Counted from the first letter of the stretch, positions 1-8,966 are shown. The stretch: DNA of 64,000 bases from Colwellia sp. C2M11 (GCF_018860915.1 NZ_JAHKQD010000044.1:62001-126000), one strand, 5' to 3'. Made by a program: numbers and translations. Notes: generated from the letters alone by a model not told the origin.

Positions 1-636
1 AGCTCTAGTCATTTAACGGTTACAGGTAATAAAGTCACCAGCAGTGAAGATTACGGGTTTTTATTAAATTTCTTGGATGAATCTATTCTTAGTGATAATT
101 ACATCAAAAATGTATGGACTAAGCCTGAAAATGTAATGGCAGGGCGCGCCGGTAAAGGTTTTTTTGTTTATAACTCAAGTGCTAACGTATTAGAGAATAA
201 TACTGTTGATACCACCGAAATAGGCATTCATTTAACGGCAGGTTCAGAAAACATGCAAGTTTATGGCAACAATTTTATTAATAATCCAACACCTGTGAAG
301 TATGTATCGAATACCGAACAAGAATGGAGTAAAGACGGTCGTGGTAATTACTGGAGTAGCTATCTTGGCTGGGATATAGATAAAGACGGCATCGGTGATA
401 CTATTTTTGAGCCTAATGACGGTATTGATCAATTAGTATGGCAATACCCAGAAATGAAAATGATAATGGATAGCCCTGCTATCGTAATTTTACGTTGGGT
501 ACAGAAACAATTTCCAATCTTAAAGTCACCGGGAGTCACCGATAGTTACCCATTAATGAAGCCTTATTTTTATCAAGAAAAACCGAGTGATAATTCATTA
601 TCCGTTAATCAGTTAACGCCAAGGACTGTTCAATAA
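1..636 (+). CDS. nosD: NosD, nitrous oxide reductase maturation protein (3' part)
   Basis: The reading frame is open from base 1, so only the C-terminal 211 residues are in the window. NosD is a periplasmic right-handed beta-helix protein that works with the NosFY transporter in copper-sulfur cluster (CuZ) maturation of nitrous oxide reductase. Visible support: asparagine-rich beta-helix rungs (NNTVDTTEIGIHLT) and the NosD-type motif NYWSSYLGWDIDKDGIGD, followed by a C-terminal DSYPLMKPYF. The first internal ATG is at 73, but the frame continues upstream without a stop. It lies 22 bases before nosF in the usual nosDFYL order. The call is sure because of the neighbours. Confidence 0.93.
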   Translation, partial: SSSHLTVTGNKVTSSEDYGFLLNFLDESILSDNYIKNVWTKPENVMAGRAGKGFFVYNSSANVLENNTVDTTEIGIHLTAGSENMQVYGNNFINNPTPVKYVSNTEQEWSKDGRGNYWSSYLGWDIDKDGIGDTIFEPNDGIDQLVWQYPEMKMIMDSPAIVILRWVQKQFPILKSPGVTDSYPLMKPYFYQEKPSDNSLSVNQLTPRTVQ

Positions 637-658
637 TGACAAGCATAGGAAAGATAAT

Positions 659-1606
659 ATGAGCTCCCCGCTAGTTTCATTAGTTGAAGCAGGAAAGTCT
701 TATGGCCAACTTAACGCATTAAACGCGATAAATATGTCGTTGAATGAAGGCGAAGTGCTTGGCTTGTTTGGTCATAATGGTGCTGGTAAAACGACTATGA
801 TGAAGCTTATTCTTGGTGTTATTTCACCAAGCTATGGCAAAGTAGAAGTGATGGGAATGGCACCTGATTTAAAAGAAGCTTGGCATTGTCGAAATAAGGT
901 GGGATATTTACCTGAAAATGTTAGTTTTTATGAGCAGTTAACAGGGCTAGAAGTACTGACTTATTTTGTTAAGTTAAAAAGCCCTACCAACAAAGATAGT
1001 AGAAAGCAGGCAATAGATTTATTAGAACAAGTAGGCATTACTGAAGCAATACACCGTCAGGTAAAAACATACTCAAAGGGCATGCGTCAAAGGCTTGGAT
1101 TAGCGCAAGCATTTATCAATAGACCAAAGCTTTTGCTGTTAGATGAACCAACGGTTGGCCTTGATCCCGTCGCTACTCAAGACTTCTATAAAACAGTAGA
1201 CCAACTTAAGTCGACTGGCAGCAGTGTTATCTTATGTTCTCATGTACTGCCAGGTGTAGAACAGCATATTGACCGAGCAATGATTTTATCTTCTGGAAAG
1301 CTACTCGCTCTAGGAACATTGCAAGCATTACGTAAGCAAGCTGAGCTACCTGTTATTATTAAGTCGTCGGGAATAAATTACGCTATTGCTCAAAACAGTC
1401 ATTTAACACAGTACTTAAGCAATGTTTGCTCTAATACACTAAAAGTGCCAGCGCATGAAAAAATAAAGGTATTAAAGCAGTTAATTAACATGGAAGGACT
1501 TAAGGATATTGAAATAGAATCAGCAAATTTAGAACAAGTATATCAGCACTTTATTTCAGTGCATGAGCTCACATTAAAGGCAAAAGATAATGGAGCACCG
1601 AGTTAA
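659..1606 (+). CDS. nosF: NosF, ABC transporter ATPase for nitrous oxide reductase maturation
   Basis: This 315-residue ABC ATPase pairs with NosY and NosD to supply a sulfur species for CuZ assembly. Walker A GHNGAGKT is at residues 38-45, the signature region reads YSKGMRQRLGLAQA and Walker B reads LLLLDEPTVGLDP, followed by the switch histidine in LCSHVL. An ATG preceded by AGGAAAG opens the frame. The stop codon shares one base with the nosY start (TAATG), indicating translational coupling. Length and order fit the nos family. Confidence 0.95.
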   Translation: MSSPLVSLVEAGKSYGQLNALNAINMSLNEGEVLGLFGHNGAGKTTMMKLILGVISPSYGKVEVMGMAPDLKEAWHCRNKVGYLPENVSFYEQLTGLEVLTYFVKLKSPTNKDSRKQAIDLLEQVGITEAIHRQVKTYSKGMRQRLGLAQAFINRPKLLLLDEPTVGLDPVATQDFYKTVDQLKSTGSSVILCSHVLPGVEQHIDRAMILSSGKLLALGTLQALRKQAELPVIIKSSGINYAIAQNSHLTQYLSNVCSNTLKVPAHEKIKVLKQLINMEGLKDIEIESANLEQVYQHFISVHELTLKAKDNGAPS

Positions 1607-2424
1607 TGCATCAAATATTTACGGTGGCTAATAAGGAGTTTCATGATGGCCTCAGAAACCGTTGGTTGGTTGCTATAACGCTAATTTTTGCGCTATTGTC
1701 TACTGGCTTAACTTACTTTGGCGCTGCAGCATCGGGTGCCGTTGGGGTTGCTTCGTTATCAACCACGCTTGCTAGTTTAGCAAGCCTGAGCGCCTTGCTT
1801 ATCCCGTTAATTGCCTTGTTATTAAGTTATGACAGCTTCGTTGGCGAGCAAGAAAGCGGTACTCTACTTTTATTACTCACTTATCCGTTAAGTAAAAGCC
1901 AATTATTACTTGGTAAGTTTATTGGCCAAGGTGGAATTATAACCCTCGCTATCCTCGTGGGTTTTGGTGTTCCAGCTATGATTTTATATGGGCAACTGGG
2001 TGATTTAAATATATTGAATACCTTTGGCTTATTTATTATCAGCGCTACTTTATTAGGCCTAAGTTTTACCGCTATTTCTTATGTTATCAGTCTTTCTGTG
2101 GCAGAAAAGTCAAAAGCTGTCGGCTTTTCCTTGATGACTTGGTTCTTATTTTCTCTCGCTTTTGACCTTGTTTTGCTTGCTTTATTAGTGGGAGTTGAAG
2201 AAGCGATAACACCACAAGGTTTAATACAATTATTGATGTTAAACCCAACGGATATTTTTCGTCTTGTGAATTTTATCGGCCTAGATAATCGTAATGTTAG
2301 TGGTGTGCTATCTATTGCTACTAATGCCAGTTTATCTTACACATCATTATTTTTAGCGTTAATTGCTTGGGTTATTATTCCTTTAGCATTAGCTATATTT
2401 ATTTTTAAGAAAAAGACACTTTAA
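1606..2424 (+). CDS. nosY: NosY, ABC transporter permease for nitrous oxide reductase maturation
   Basis: This 272-residue integral membrane protein has about six hydrophobic segments: residues 20-45, 50-73, 105-130, 138-162, 172-198 and 245-268. It opens with the N-terminal amphipathic stretch typical of ABC-2 permeases (FTVANKEFHDGLRNRWL). It forms the membrane part of the NosFY transporter that acts with NosD. The conserved SYDSFVGEQESGTL segment after the second helix pair is the coupling region seen in NosY. It is coupled to nosF by a one-base overlap. Confidence 0.94.
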   Translation: MHQIFTVANKEFHDGLRNRWLVAITLIFALLSTGLTYFGAAASGAVGVASLSTTLASLASLSALLIPLIALLLSYDSFVGEQESGTLLLLLTYPLSKSQLLLGKFIGQGGIITLAILVGFGVPAMILYGQLGDLNILNTFGLFIISATLLGLSFTAISYVISLSVAEKSKAVGFSLMTWFLFSLAFDLVLLALLVGVEEAITPQGLIQLLMLNPTDIFRLVNFIGLDNRNVSGVLSIATNASLSYTSLFLALIAWVIIPLALAIFIFKKKTL

Positions 2425-2465
2425 CTAGGGTTGTTAATAATCCTTATTTACTGAGAATATTGACC

Positions 2466-2978
2466 ATGAAACAGTACAAACTATTGGCGTTAATTACAGC
2501 GCTCACACTAACTACTCCTTTGGTGATGTCTTGCTCTGATAATTCAGACCAACAAAAAGTTATACACCAAGCAGTCGCGATGGAATCAAGTGATGAATGC
2601 CATTTATGTGGCATGCTTATTACACGATTTGACGGCCCTAAAGGTGAAGTTTTTCGTAAAGAGCAAGACGATAAAGTTTTTAAATTCTGCTCTACGCAAG
2701 ATATGTTTAGCTATTATTTAGATCCAGAAAACACCCGTAATGTTGCTCAGATGTTAGTACATGACATGAGTAAAATGCCATGGGGCAGTGACAGTATTAA
2801 TGATAAATATTTTATTGATGCGAAAACTGCATGGTATGTAGCTGGTTCAGACAAAATGGGGGCAATGGGGAAAACCTTAGCTAGCTTTAGCCAGAAAGCT
2901 GATGCGGAAGCTTTTGCCAAAGAGTTTGGTGGGCAAGTAAATAGTTTTGAAGATATTAACCTGAATACGTTAATGTAA
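2466..2978 (+). CDS. nosL: NosL, outer-membrane copper chaperone lipoprotein
   Basis: This is a 170-residue lipoprotein with a lipobox LVMSC (Cys23). NosL delivers Cu(I) to nitrous oxide reductase in the periplasm. The diagnostic motif DECHLCGMLITRFDGPKGEV is present, followed by FKFCSTQDMFSYYLDPE and a C-terminal MGKTLASFSQKADAEAF block. The ATG at 2466 (MKQYKLL) is preferred over the TTG six bases upstream because it begins a normal lipoprotein signal. It closes the nosDFYL operon and is followed by a hairpin at 3046. Confidence 0.94.
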   Translation: MKQYKLLALITALTLTTPLVMSCSDNSDQQKVIHQAVAMESSDECHLCGMLITRFDGPKGEVFRKEQDDKVFKFCSTQDMFSYYLDPENTRNVAQMLVHDMSKMPWGSDSINDKYFIDAKTAWYVAGSDKMGAMGKTLASFSQKADAEAFAKEFGGQVNSFEDINLNTLM

Positions 2979-3045
2979 TATCAATTATTATATTAGAATC
3001 CCCGTATTTATGTTTTATTAAATAAATCACTGCTTTATAGTTATT

Positions 3046-3076
3046 GAAGAACTTGCTAGGCTAAGGCAAGTTCTTC
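3046..3076 (+). terminator. Hairpin after nosL
   Basis: An 11-base-pair perfect stem (GAAGAACTTGC at 3046-3056 with GCAAGTTCTTC at 3066-3076) with a 9-base loop is followed by the weak T-rich stretch TATTTAT. It probably ends the nos operon transcript. It also overlaps the upstream region of the next gene. Confidence 0.6.
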
Positions 3077-3096
3077 TATTTATAGCTTTCTCATCT

Positions 3097-3639
3097 ATGT
3101 TCAAAACACTCATTATCATCACTCTTTTAACTTTTCTTATTGCTTGTTCAAGTATGAAAGAAGCGGGGGTGGTTTATCATGATGGTTTTGATTTTTCGTC
3201 AGTGAAAAGTTATAGCCTTTATGATCGAAACTCTACTTTCACTGAAGCACAGGGTTTATTAGACACTCGTCGTAACGCTATTGAAATTGCTATTGAACGT
3301 TCTATGGCGGAACAAAATTTTAATTATGCTGAGCTTGATGAAACTGATTTAATTGTTACTTATCATGTTGTTAGTGGTAGTCGTAAAGATTACGCTAAAT
3401 ATAATGAAGTCGTACGTTTTTGTACTTTCTGTTTACAGGCAACAACGTGGAAAACAGATCAACAATATTCAGCCATTCGTCGAGGAAGTTTAATTGTAGA
3501 TTTGGTAGACCCTAAGCAAGGGCGCTCTGTATGGCGCAGTGTGTATAGTTTAGATTTAGAAGATAGAGAAAATAGCGCAGAGACTAATGATAGAATAAAA
3601 CAAGCTATTTCAGCTATGCTGGCAAAATATCCGCGCTAG
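3097..3639 (+). CDS. DUF4136-type lipoprotein
   Basis: This 180-residue protein has a lipoprotein signal (FLIAC, Cys17). The mature part has the pattern of DUF4136 lipoproteins: an early DFSSVKSYSLYD strand, then RRNAIEIAIERSMAEQNFNYAELDETDLIVTYH in two parts, and a late GSLIVDLVDPKQGRSVWRS block before a C-terminal helix that ends AMLAKYPR. Function is unknown in the family, though an envelope location is implied. It stands alone between the nos cluster and rraB. Confidence 0.75.
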   Translation: MFKTLIIITLLTFLIACSSMKEAGVVYHDGFDFSSVKSYSLYDRNSTFTEAQGLLDTRRNAIEIAIERSMAEQNFNYAELDETDLIVTYHVVSGSRKDYAKYNEVVRFCTFCLQATTWKTDQQYSAIRRGSLIVDLVDPKQGRSVWRSVYSLDLEDRENSAETNDRIKQAISAMLAKYPR

Positions 3640-3781
3640 CTTAATTGTTTGTCGATACTTTTCTCTTTAAGGGATTAGGTTTAATATATTTTTCAAAAAA
3701 CTATTCAATTTGCTATTCCCTGTTTATAATATCGACATTGATTTACACCTCCCACTAATGCCTAAAAAGCAGAGTAAAACT

Positions 3782-4105
3782 ATGAATTTCCCCAATGATG
3801 AAACAGGTCAACTACTAGCAGAAATGCAAGAAGCAGGCATTAATCTTGAAATGACTCACGATGTTGTTTTTTTTCATTTATTTGAGCAAGAAGCCCAAGC
3901 ACATGCAATGGCTGATTATATTAAAGAAAATATGAGCGGTGTAATCGTTAATGTTCATCCTGATGAAACACCTAATGTTTGGGATGTTGATTGTACAATA
4001 CAGTTAGTACCAAGTTATGAAGCAATAGTTAAGCAAGAAAGTGAATTTGAAGCACTAGCAACTAAGTTTTCAGGTTATAACGATGGCTGGGGTGTTGAAG
4101 CGTAA
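3782..4105 (+). CDS. rraB: RraB-family regulator of RNase E
   Basis: This 107-residue acidic cytosolic protein of the RraB (PF06877) family binds the C-terminal half of RNase E and modulates mRNA decay in Escherichia coli. The family signature at the end, LATKFSGYNDGWGVEA, parallels the LAEKF-YDGWG end of E. coli RraB. The ATG at 3782 (MNFPNDETG) is chosen because the 24 residues encoded upstream are not conserved-looking and have no ribosome site. The protein is shorter than E. coli RraB (138 residues) because it lacks the acidic tail. Confidence 0.8.
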   Translation: MNFPNDETGQLLAEMQEAGINLEMTHDVVFFHLFEQEAQAHAMADYIKENMSGVIVNVHPDETPNVWDVDCTIQLVPSYEAIVKQESEFEALATKFSGYNDGWGVEA

Positions 4106-4120
4106 GCTACCAATATTAAG

Positions 4121-4145
4121 GAGGAAACCTGAACCCTGTTTCCTC
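4121..4145 (+). terminator. Hairpin after rraB
   Basis: The stem GAGGAAAC (4121-4128) pairs with GTTTCCTC (4138-4145) around a 9-base loop, followed by TGTTCTTC. The T tract is weak. It lies between the convergent rraB and TRIC genes and may serve one or both. Confidence 0.5.
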
Positions 4146-4177
4146 TGTTCTTCTAAGTTACTCTATTGCTAGAGAGT

Positions 4178-4834
4178 TTACTGGCCTTCCTTTTTTATAT
4201 CTTCTTTCTCGGCAGGCTCTTTTTCTATAATATCAAATGCAGGTAGAGATACACGCCAATAAATAGCAGCCAACCTCACTAACAACGCACCTAAAATAGC
4301 CACTACAATAGCTTCATCTTCGGGCCAACCTTGTAAGTGAAATATAACAAATAAACCACCACCTAGCATGGCGGCTAAAGCATATATCTCTTTACTTAAT
4401 ATCATTGGAATAACATTACATAAAATATCACGAATCATACCGCCAGCGACACCCGTAATAGTCCCCAATACTATAGCGACAGATAAAGGCGCACCTAATG
4501 CAATTGACTTTTGTGTCCCTAATACAGCAAAGAGTGCTAAGCCAAAAGCATCAGCAATCAGTAAAAAACGTTTAGGGATACGCTTAGGTTGTCGAATTAA
4601 TACAATGGTAAGTAGCGCAGTGGCCAAAACTACAAAAAGGTAATGAGTTTCAACGACCCAAAATATAGGGGTTTGTAAAATAGTATCTCGAATGGTGCCA
4701 CCACCAACCGCAGTAACGAAAGCCAGCACAATGACACCAAAAGGGTCTAATTTATATCGGCCTGCCATTAATGCGCCAGAAAGCGCAAATACAACAATGC
4801 CAAATATATTTAAGTAGTAGAGTAGTTCAGTCAT
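4178..4834 (-). CDS. TRIC-type cation channel family membrane protein (YadS/UPF0126-like)
   Basis: This 218-residue membrane protein has about seven hydrophobic segments. It contains the duplicated glycine-rich motifs of the family, GGGTIRDTI (near residue 45) and GGMIRDIL (near residue 130). These correspond to the two inverted repeats of prokaryotic TRIC channels, trimeric K+ channels of the inner membrane. In older annotation the family is called UPF0126 or YadS. The C-terminal tail is short and charged (EKEPAEKEDIKKEG). It is a single gene convergent with rraB. Confidence 0.85.
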   Translation of the reverse strand: MTELLYYLNIFGIVVFALSGALMAGRYKLDPFGVIVLAFVTAVGGGTIRDTILQTPIFWVVETHYLFVVLATALLTIVLIRQPKRIPKRFLLIADAFGLALFAVLGTQKSIALGAPLSVAIVLGTITGVAGGMIRDILCNVIPMILSKEIYALAAMLGGGLFVIFHLQGWPEDEAIVVAILGALLVRLAAIYWRVSLPAFDIIEKEPAEKEDIKKEGQ

Positions 4835-4879
4835 GAGAGGGGGATTACTTTAATAGAGCTTATTGTAATAATTATATTT

Positions 4880-5275
4880 TTATTTCACACTGACGACAGG
4901 TAACTTAGCTTCAAGCCAGCCATTCATATCACCAGTTAAATGTTGTAGATTCGAAAAACCATTTTTAGCTAAAACATCGATAGCAATAGCGGTACGACGA
5001 CCAGAGCGACAATAAATGACAATATTACTGTTCTTATGTTGTGCTAATTGTGCTAGGTTTTCTTCAATAGTGTCATGGCTAATATTAATGGCACCAGCAA
5101 CATGGCCAGCGTTATATTCCGCTTTAGTACGAACATCTAATAAGACAATACTATTTTGAGGGGAATTAAGCGCTGCTAACAAACTTTGCTGAGAAATTTG
5201 TGGTGCTTCACTTGCCAATACTGCCGTAGTGAAAAGGCTAAGTGTTAATGCTAATATTTTTATCACTCTAAACAT
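4880..5275 (-). CDS. Periplasmic rhodanese-like sulfurtransferase
   Basis: This 131-residue protein has a signal peptide (MFRVIKILALTLSLFTTAVLA) and a single rhodanese domain. The CH2A-like segment is VLLDVRTKAEYNAGHVAGAI and the active-site loop is VIYCRSGRRTAIA, with the catalytic cysteine intact. Secreted single-domain rhodaneses of the PspE type transfer sulfane sulfur to thiols or cyanide; the substrate here is unknown. It lies 45 bases downstream of the TRIC start and is co-oriented with it. Confidence 0.85.
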   Translation of the reverse strand: MFRVIKILALTLSLFTTAVLASEAPQISQQSLLAALNSPQNSIVLLDVRTKAEYNAGHVAGAINISHDTIEENLAQLAQHKNSNIVIYCRSGRRTAIAIDVLAKNGFSNLQHLTGDMNGWLEAKLPVVSVK

Positions 5276-5399
5276 AGTTTTTCCCTTAGTCGTAATTAAT
5301 CTGTTTATTAATTATCTCTAATCTACTTGATTCTATGGCATTAGTCACCTGGAATTAGTTATGCTCACCTAGCTAATCATGACCCCTCAGTCAGAATAG

Positions 5400-5560
5400 T
5401 TACTTATCATCCTGAACAACAACTTGTCATTCTGAACTTGATTCAGAATCTCAAGTGTGTGGTGCTAACTTCATGGGATTCAGTATTACGTGTCCTGCGG
5501 CATGACTGGGTTAGTGACCTACGGAACTATGAGGCTGACGGTCTAAGTAATGACAAGCGA
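5400..5560. repeat. Palindromic intergenic repeat
   Basis: This stretch carries a perfect dyad ATTCTGAA (5429-5436)/TTCAGAAT (5442-5449) within text of the type 'tcattctgaacttgattcagaatct', followed by gattcagtattacgtgtcctg. It resembles the dispersed palindromic repeats found in many proteobacterial genomes. A 73-codon open frame here (5438-5659) overlaps the real gene on the other strand and is not believed. Only one copy is visible in this window, so the repeat status rests on general resemblance. Confidence 0.4.
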
Positions 5561-5562
5561 GC

Positions 5563-6546
5563 TTATATATTTGATGCAATATATTCAATAGCAATAGCGA
5601 CAAAGATCATTAAAAATAGACTGACAAAAATCATGTTATTAATCTTTTTACTCGCATAAATAATATCAGCAATTTGTGGTTGTCTGGCTCTATCATTAAA
5701 GCTAATTTTGCGTAATTTTTCAGGGGAGTTTTTTTTATCATCATACATGGCAACACCCCCCAGTTTTATTGATAAATTTAGTGATAATAATAGCAAAGCA
5801 ACATTGTTATTTAATTGAAAAAAATGCTTTCGACTTAAATTCCAAAAAAGAATACAGTTATTTCCTATACTCGAAAGTAGTAATAATGATGAGAATATTC
5901 TTACCGGTAACCACATGGTAAGATTTGCAAGGTGTTTACTGTAAATACCAAAGTGCTTGTGTATTATTAGTTTAGTGTTCCAGCAATAATGCATTTCCAG
6001 TAGCAGTCGATAACAAAGCGCCATTAATGGACCTAACGTCATAAATATAAAAGCTACGGCATATCCTTGTTGTAAGCTGCGTAATAACTGCATTTCGATA
6101 CACGCTTTACTTAAGCCTAAGCTGGATAAAGGCTCTGTCTCTCTTAACACCCAAGGCTTTAATGTTTGTTTTGCGAGATAGTTTTGTTTCGCCGTTAACG
6201 CTTGTGCGATGTCCTTACTTGCTTTGGTTATTTCAAATGAACCAATAGCAATATACAGCAGTAGCACTTGCCATAGAAAATCAACTTCGACGAAAGATTC
6301 GAACAGCCACAAAATGATAATAATAGGTGGTAAGGTAACTACTATTGCAATTAAGCCTGCTATCGTTTGTTGATTAGGAGAGTTTGTTGGGTTATTGACT
6401 TTATCGCTCAGTTTTTGGCAATAAAATTGAAAAAATCGTAGAGGCTCATGATGAGAAAAATGACTAATGATCGCTTTACTTAATATTACGGCTAATAATA
6501 TTAGTAGTTGATAGCTAAAAGAAGACAGTTCAGTTAAGTTAGTCAT
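5563..6546 (-). CDS. CbiB/CobD/AmpE-like membrane protein, divergent
   Basis: This 327-residue protein has several hydrophobic segments (near residues 10-25, 62-85, 90-108, 165-185, 205-230 and 305-325). It shares the CbiB/CobD layout: an early SHHEPLRFFQFYCQKL segment, then SFEITKASKDIAQAL and KPWVLRETEPLSSLGLSKAC, which match the position of the RETENL-type loop in CobD. The family catalyses amide formation of adenosylcobyric acid with aminopropanol. The invariant catalytic motifs are poorly preserved here and no other cobalamin genes are near, so a true CbiB activity is doubtful. It starts 33 bases downstream of mtnN, so the two are probably cotranscribed. Confidence 0.65.
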   Translation of the reverse strand: MTNLTELSSFSYQLLILLAVILSKAIISHFSHHEPLRFFQFYCQKLSDKVNNPTNSPNQQTIAGLIAIVVTLPPIIIILWLFESFVEVDFLWQVLLLYIAIGSFEITKASKDIAQALTAKQNYLAKQTLKPWVLRETEPLSSLGLSKACIEMQLLRSLQQGYAVAFIFMTLGPLMALCYRLLLEMHYCWNTKLIIHKHFGIYSKHLANLTMWLPVRIFSSLLLLSSIGNNCILFWNLSRKHFFQLNNNVALLLLSLNLSIKLGGVAMYDDKKNSPEKLRKISFNDRARQPQIADIIYASKKINNMIFVSLFLMIFVAIAIEYIASNI

Positions 6547-6579
6547 TTTTCATTCACTTATGTTTTTTAGATAGAATAT

Positions 6580-7293
6580 TTATAAACTTAACGCTTGTCC
6601 TTTAAGCGCATTCAACATATTTATTACTAGAGTTGAAGAATTAACTGAAGCAGTTTCTAAATATTCATCAAAAGAGGTTGGAGACTCTTTTCCGGCAATA
6701 TCAGATAGCGAACGGATGATCACAAACGGCGTTTTAAATTGATGGCAAGTCTGGGCGATAGCCGCACCTTCCATTTCAACAGCAGCCATTGTAGGAAAGT
6801 TAGCACGAGCTTTAGCGATATCATCGTCTTTCGTCATAAACGTATCACCCGTGGTAATTAACCCAACCATAGCTTGAATATTATCAAGTTGAGCAATACC
6901 TTTTTTAGCGGCTTCTACCAAAGTAGCATCAGGAATATAAGCGGCAGGATTTGCTGGCAATTGTCCTATCTCATAACCGAAAGCAGTAACATCAACATCG
7001 TGGTAGCGTACTTCTGAACTTACAACAATATCACCGACTTTAAGCTTGGCGTCAAAGCCACCGGCAGAGCCAGTATTCACTACATAATCAGGTTGAAATT
7101 TATCAATAAGTATGGCGGTGGCTAAAGCTGCTGCTACTTTACCAATACCTGATTGGACAATAACAACGTCATTGTTATTTAGTTGCCCGCAATAAAATGT
7201 ATAACCTGCATGGGTGCTCGTTTCACAGTTCACTAGTTTTTCTTTTAAAATAGCTACTTCTGGCTCCATTGCGCCGATAATACCTGCTTTCAT
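6580..7293 (-). CDS. mtnN: 5'-methylthioadenosine/S-adenosylhomocysteine nucleosidase
   Basis: This 237-residue cytosolic enzyme cleaves methylthioadenosine and S-adenosylhomocysteine to adenine plus the thioribosyl product. It removes the by-product of the SpeE reaction encoded elsewhere in this window. All landmarks are present: GIIGAMEPEV at the N terminus, SGIGKVAAALAT, NTGSAGG, the substrate-binding AAVEMEGAAIAQ and RSLSDIAG with the catalytic aspartate. Length equals the family norm. The downstream partner is the CbiB-like gene. Confidence 0.96.
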   Translation of the reverse strand: MKAGIIGAMEPEVAILKEKLVNCETSTHAGYTFYCGQLNNNDVVIVQSGIGKVAAALATAILIDKFQPDYVVNTGSAGGFDAKLKVGDIVVSSEVRYHDVDVTAFGYEIGQLPANPAAYIPDATLVEAAKKGIAQLDNIQAMVGLITTGDTFMTKDDDIAKARANFPTMAAVEMEGAAIAQTCHQFKTPFVIIRSLSDIAGKESPTSFDEYLETASVNSSTLVINMLNALKGQALSL

Positions 7294-7468
7294 GTTTTTC
7301 TCTTTAGCTTATTAATTTATCAAGGATTATAACTTGGCTTGAAGAAAAAAGTTAGTTTATATTCATTTAGCGAAGTAGGGGATTAATAGGGAGTAAAAAC
7401 GCCGTGGGGTATGATTATGTGATAAGCATAAACTTATTTTTACTGTCAACGAGTAAACTGAAAATAAA

Positions 7469-7499
7469 AAAACCAGTAATATGTTAATTTACTGGTTTT
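7469..7499 (-). terminator. Rho-independent terminator after the DUF2726 gene
   Basis: Read on the minus strand, an 11-base-pair stem (AAAACCAGTAA with TTACTGGTTTT) with a 9-base loop is followed by a T run (TTTTATTTT). It lies 36 bases past the DUF2726 stop. Confidence 0.8.
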
Positions 7500-7534
7500 A
7501 GGTTTTCTGTTGGCTGGATTTTTATTTCAATTTA

Positions 7535-8182
7535 TTAATGCGGCAGTGCTGCTACATTTTGCTCTGTTAGTCGACCATTAGTATGAGGTGATAATTCTGC
7601 TCGTGCCGCCGTAGGGCTTAATGCGCCTGAACTTTTACGCGCTTTTAGCATAGGAGCTGGTATATTGACGCCTTTAACTTTAGGTAATGGTGATTTGTTA
7701 CCAAGTAAACGAGAGTTAATACATGCACGAATTTCATCTAATGTATAATTAGCTTTCACCTTAATTCTTAAATGTGGAATGGAAGCTGCTTCAAGTGCGC
7801 CACTAACAAACCAGTCTTTTTTAACTTTGTAACCACGACCTTGTGTATCTACTAAATCTACTGCACCCAATAGTTTCATAGAAGAGCGTTCACAAATAAT
7901 AAAGTCTAAATATTTTCCTTCAGCATTGGCGGCAGCTTTTTGACTAGCTCTCTCAGAGACACCATTACGTATGGTTATTATGTCAGATAGCTTTACACGA
8001 TTAAGTATACGGTATTTGGGACCCATTGCTTGTTCTAGTAAGTTTTGAAAGTTTTTTTCTGCGGCAGTAAAAACTGACGGTTTACTATCAAAGGGAAAGG
8101 GGAAGCTGTTGTCATTTAATCGACTTGCTAATACCGCAACGATGACAATAAGGCTAATTAAAGCAAATAAAATAAGTTCCAT
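7535..8182 (-). CDS. DUF2726 domain protein, membrane-anchored
   Basis: This 215-residue protein has one N-terminal transmembrane helix (ELILFALISLIVIVAVLA) and a cytoplasmic DUF2726 domain. That domain is a nuclease-like fold often seen with topoisomerase-type zinc fingers. The core runs from FTAAEKNFQNLLEQAMGPKY through KYLDFIICERSSMKLLGAVD, where the D-x-I/V pattern recalls PD-(D/E)xK enzymes. The start at 8182 is preferred over the TTG at 8197 because a GGAG lies six bases before that ATG. The C-terminal 50 residues are low-complexity. No biochemical role is established. Confidence 0.75.
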   Translation of the reverse strand: MELILFALISLIVIVAVLASRLNDNSFPFPFDSKPSVFTAAEKNFQNLLEQAMGPKYRILNRVKLSDIITIRNGVSERASQKAAANAEGKYLDFIICERSSMKLLGAVDLVDTQGRGYKVKKDWFVSGALEAASIPHLRIKVKANYTLDEIRACINSRLLGNKSPLPKVKGVNIPAPMLKARKSSGALSPTAARAELSPHTNGRLTEQNVAALPH

Positions 8183-8321
8183 AAACATCTCCGGCAATTC
8201 AAATTCTTGACGCTTTACTTGTTTTAATAAATAAAGCGCATACTTAATGCTAATTAAGCAGAATTTGTGCCAGAAATATAAAGGTTAAACTTTAAAGTTT
8301 TTAGTGTGATTTAGAGGGGGA

Positions 8322-8966
8322 CTAATTGGGGTATTTTTCTTCTAATGCTGCATATAATTGTTGTTGAAAGTCACTTGCTGTAGCATCAAGCGTATTGACT
8401 AAATTTGCTAATACTTCATTGTCTTCTTCACCGTGCCAAATCTTAATATAGCTACCTTCTTTATAGCCATGATCTTGACGGAAGAAATTTAGCGTGTTTT
8501 TACCTACGTATTGACGGAATAACTCATCTAGGTCCATATTCATTAATGACATACAGTCAGCTAATGCTTTGGCGTCAAATGATTTTTCAGTTACAGCTGC
8601 AGATGCTAAATTTTCTAAAGCTATTTTGAAGTCATTCTCGCCAGTACCTTGGTGTAATTCTTTAGCCAGTTTTGCCGAAATTTTTTCAACGCTAGCGCCG
8701 CTCATTAAGCGTAAGCTTAAACCAAAGTGAAAAATATCAACTAATTCAAGCTGAACTTGAGCAATGTCAATTTCTTGATGTTTCCACCACTTCCAGCCAT
8801 GGTGATCTAGCATTTCAGCACATTCAACCCAAATAGCGCGATACCATTCGTAACCATTGCTACGCCATGTTTCGCTTACTCGTGAATTCATAGCATCTTG
8901 CATTGTTAACATTTGATTGATTTGCTTTTGCGCAATCGACAAAGCAGTAGATAATTGTTCGCTCAT
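8322..8966 (-). CDS. Dimeric all-alpha dUTP diphosphatase
   Basis: This 214-residue protein belongs to the all-alpha NTP pyrophosphatase superfamily (dUTPase_2, PF08761). It hydrolyses dUTP to dUMP and keeps uracil out of DNA. The helical metal-binding motif appears as AIWVECAEMLDHHGWKWWK followed by QVQLELVDIFHFGLSL, giving the E-x-x-E ... E-x-x-D ligand set. A late FRQDHGYKEGSYIKIWHGEEDN segment is typical of these enzymes and of phage homologues. It is a single gene unrelated to the trimeric Dut family. Confidence 0.85.
   Translation of the reverse strand: MSEQLSTALSIAQKQINQMLTMQDAMNSRVSETWRSNGYEWYRAIWVECAEMLDHHGWKWWKHQEIDIAQVQLELVDIFHFGLSLRLMSGASVEKISAKLAKELHQGTGENDFKIALENLASAAVTEKSFDAKALADCMSLMNMDLDELFRQYVGKNTLNFFRQDHGYKEGSYIKIWHGEEDNEVLANLVNTLDATASDFQQQLYAALEEKYPN

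Noticed and set aside
5438-5659. Open frame of 73 codons on the plus strand
   Set aside because: It lies on a palindromic repeat and runs into the CbiB-like gene on the other strand; no ribosome site and no protein-like pattern.
5563-6546. Functional cobalamin synthesis gene cbiB
   Set aside because: Catalytic motifs are poorly preserved and no other cobalamin gene is near; kept only as a CbiB/AmpE-like protein.
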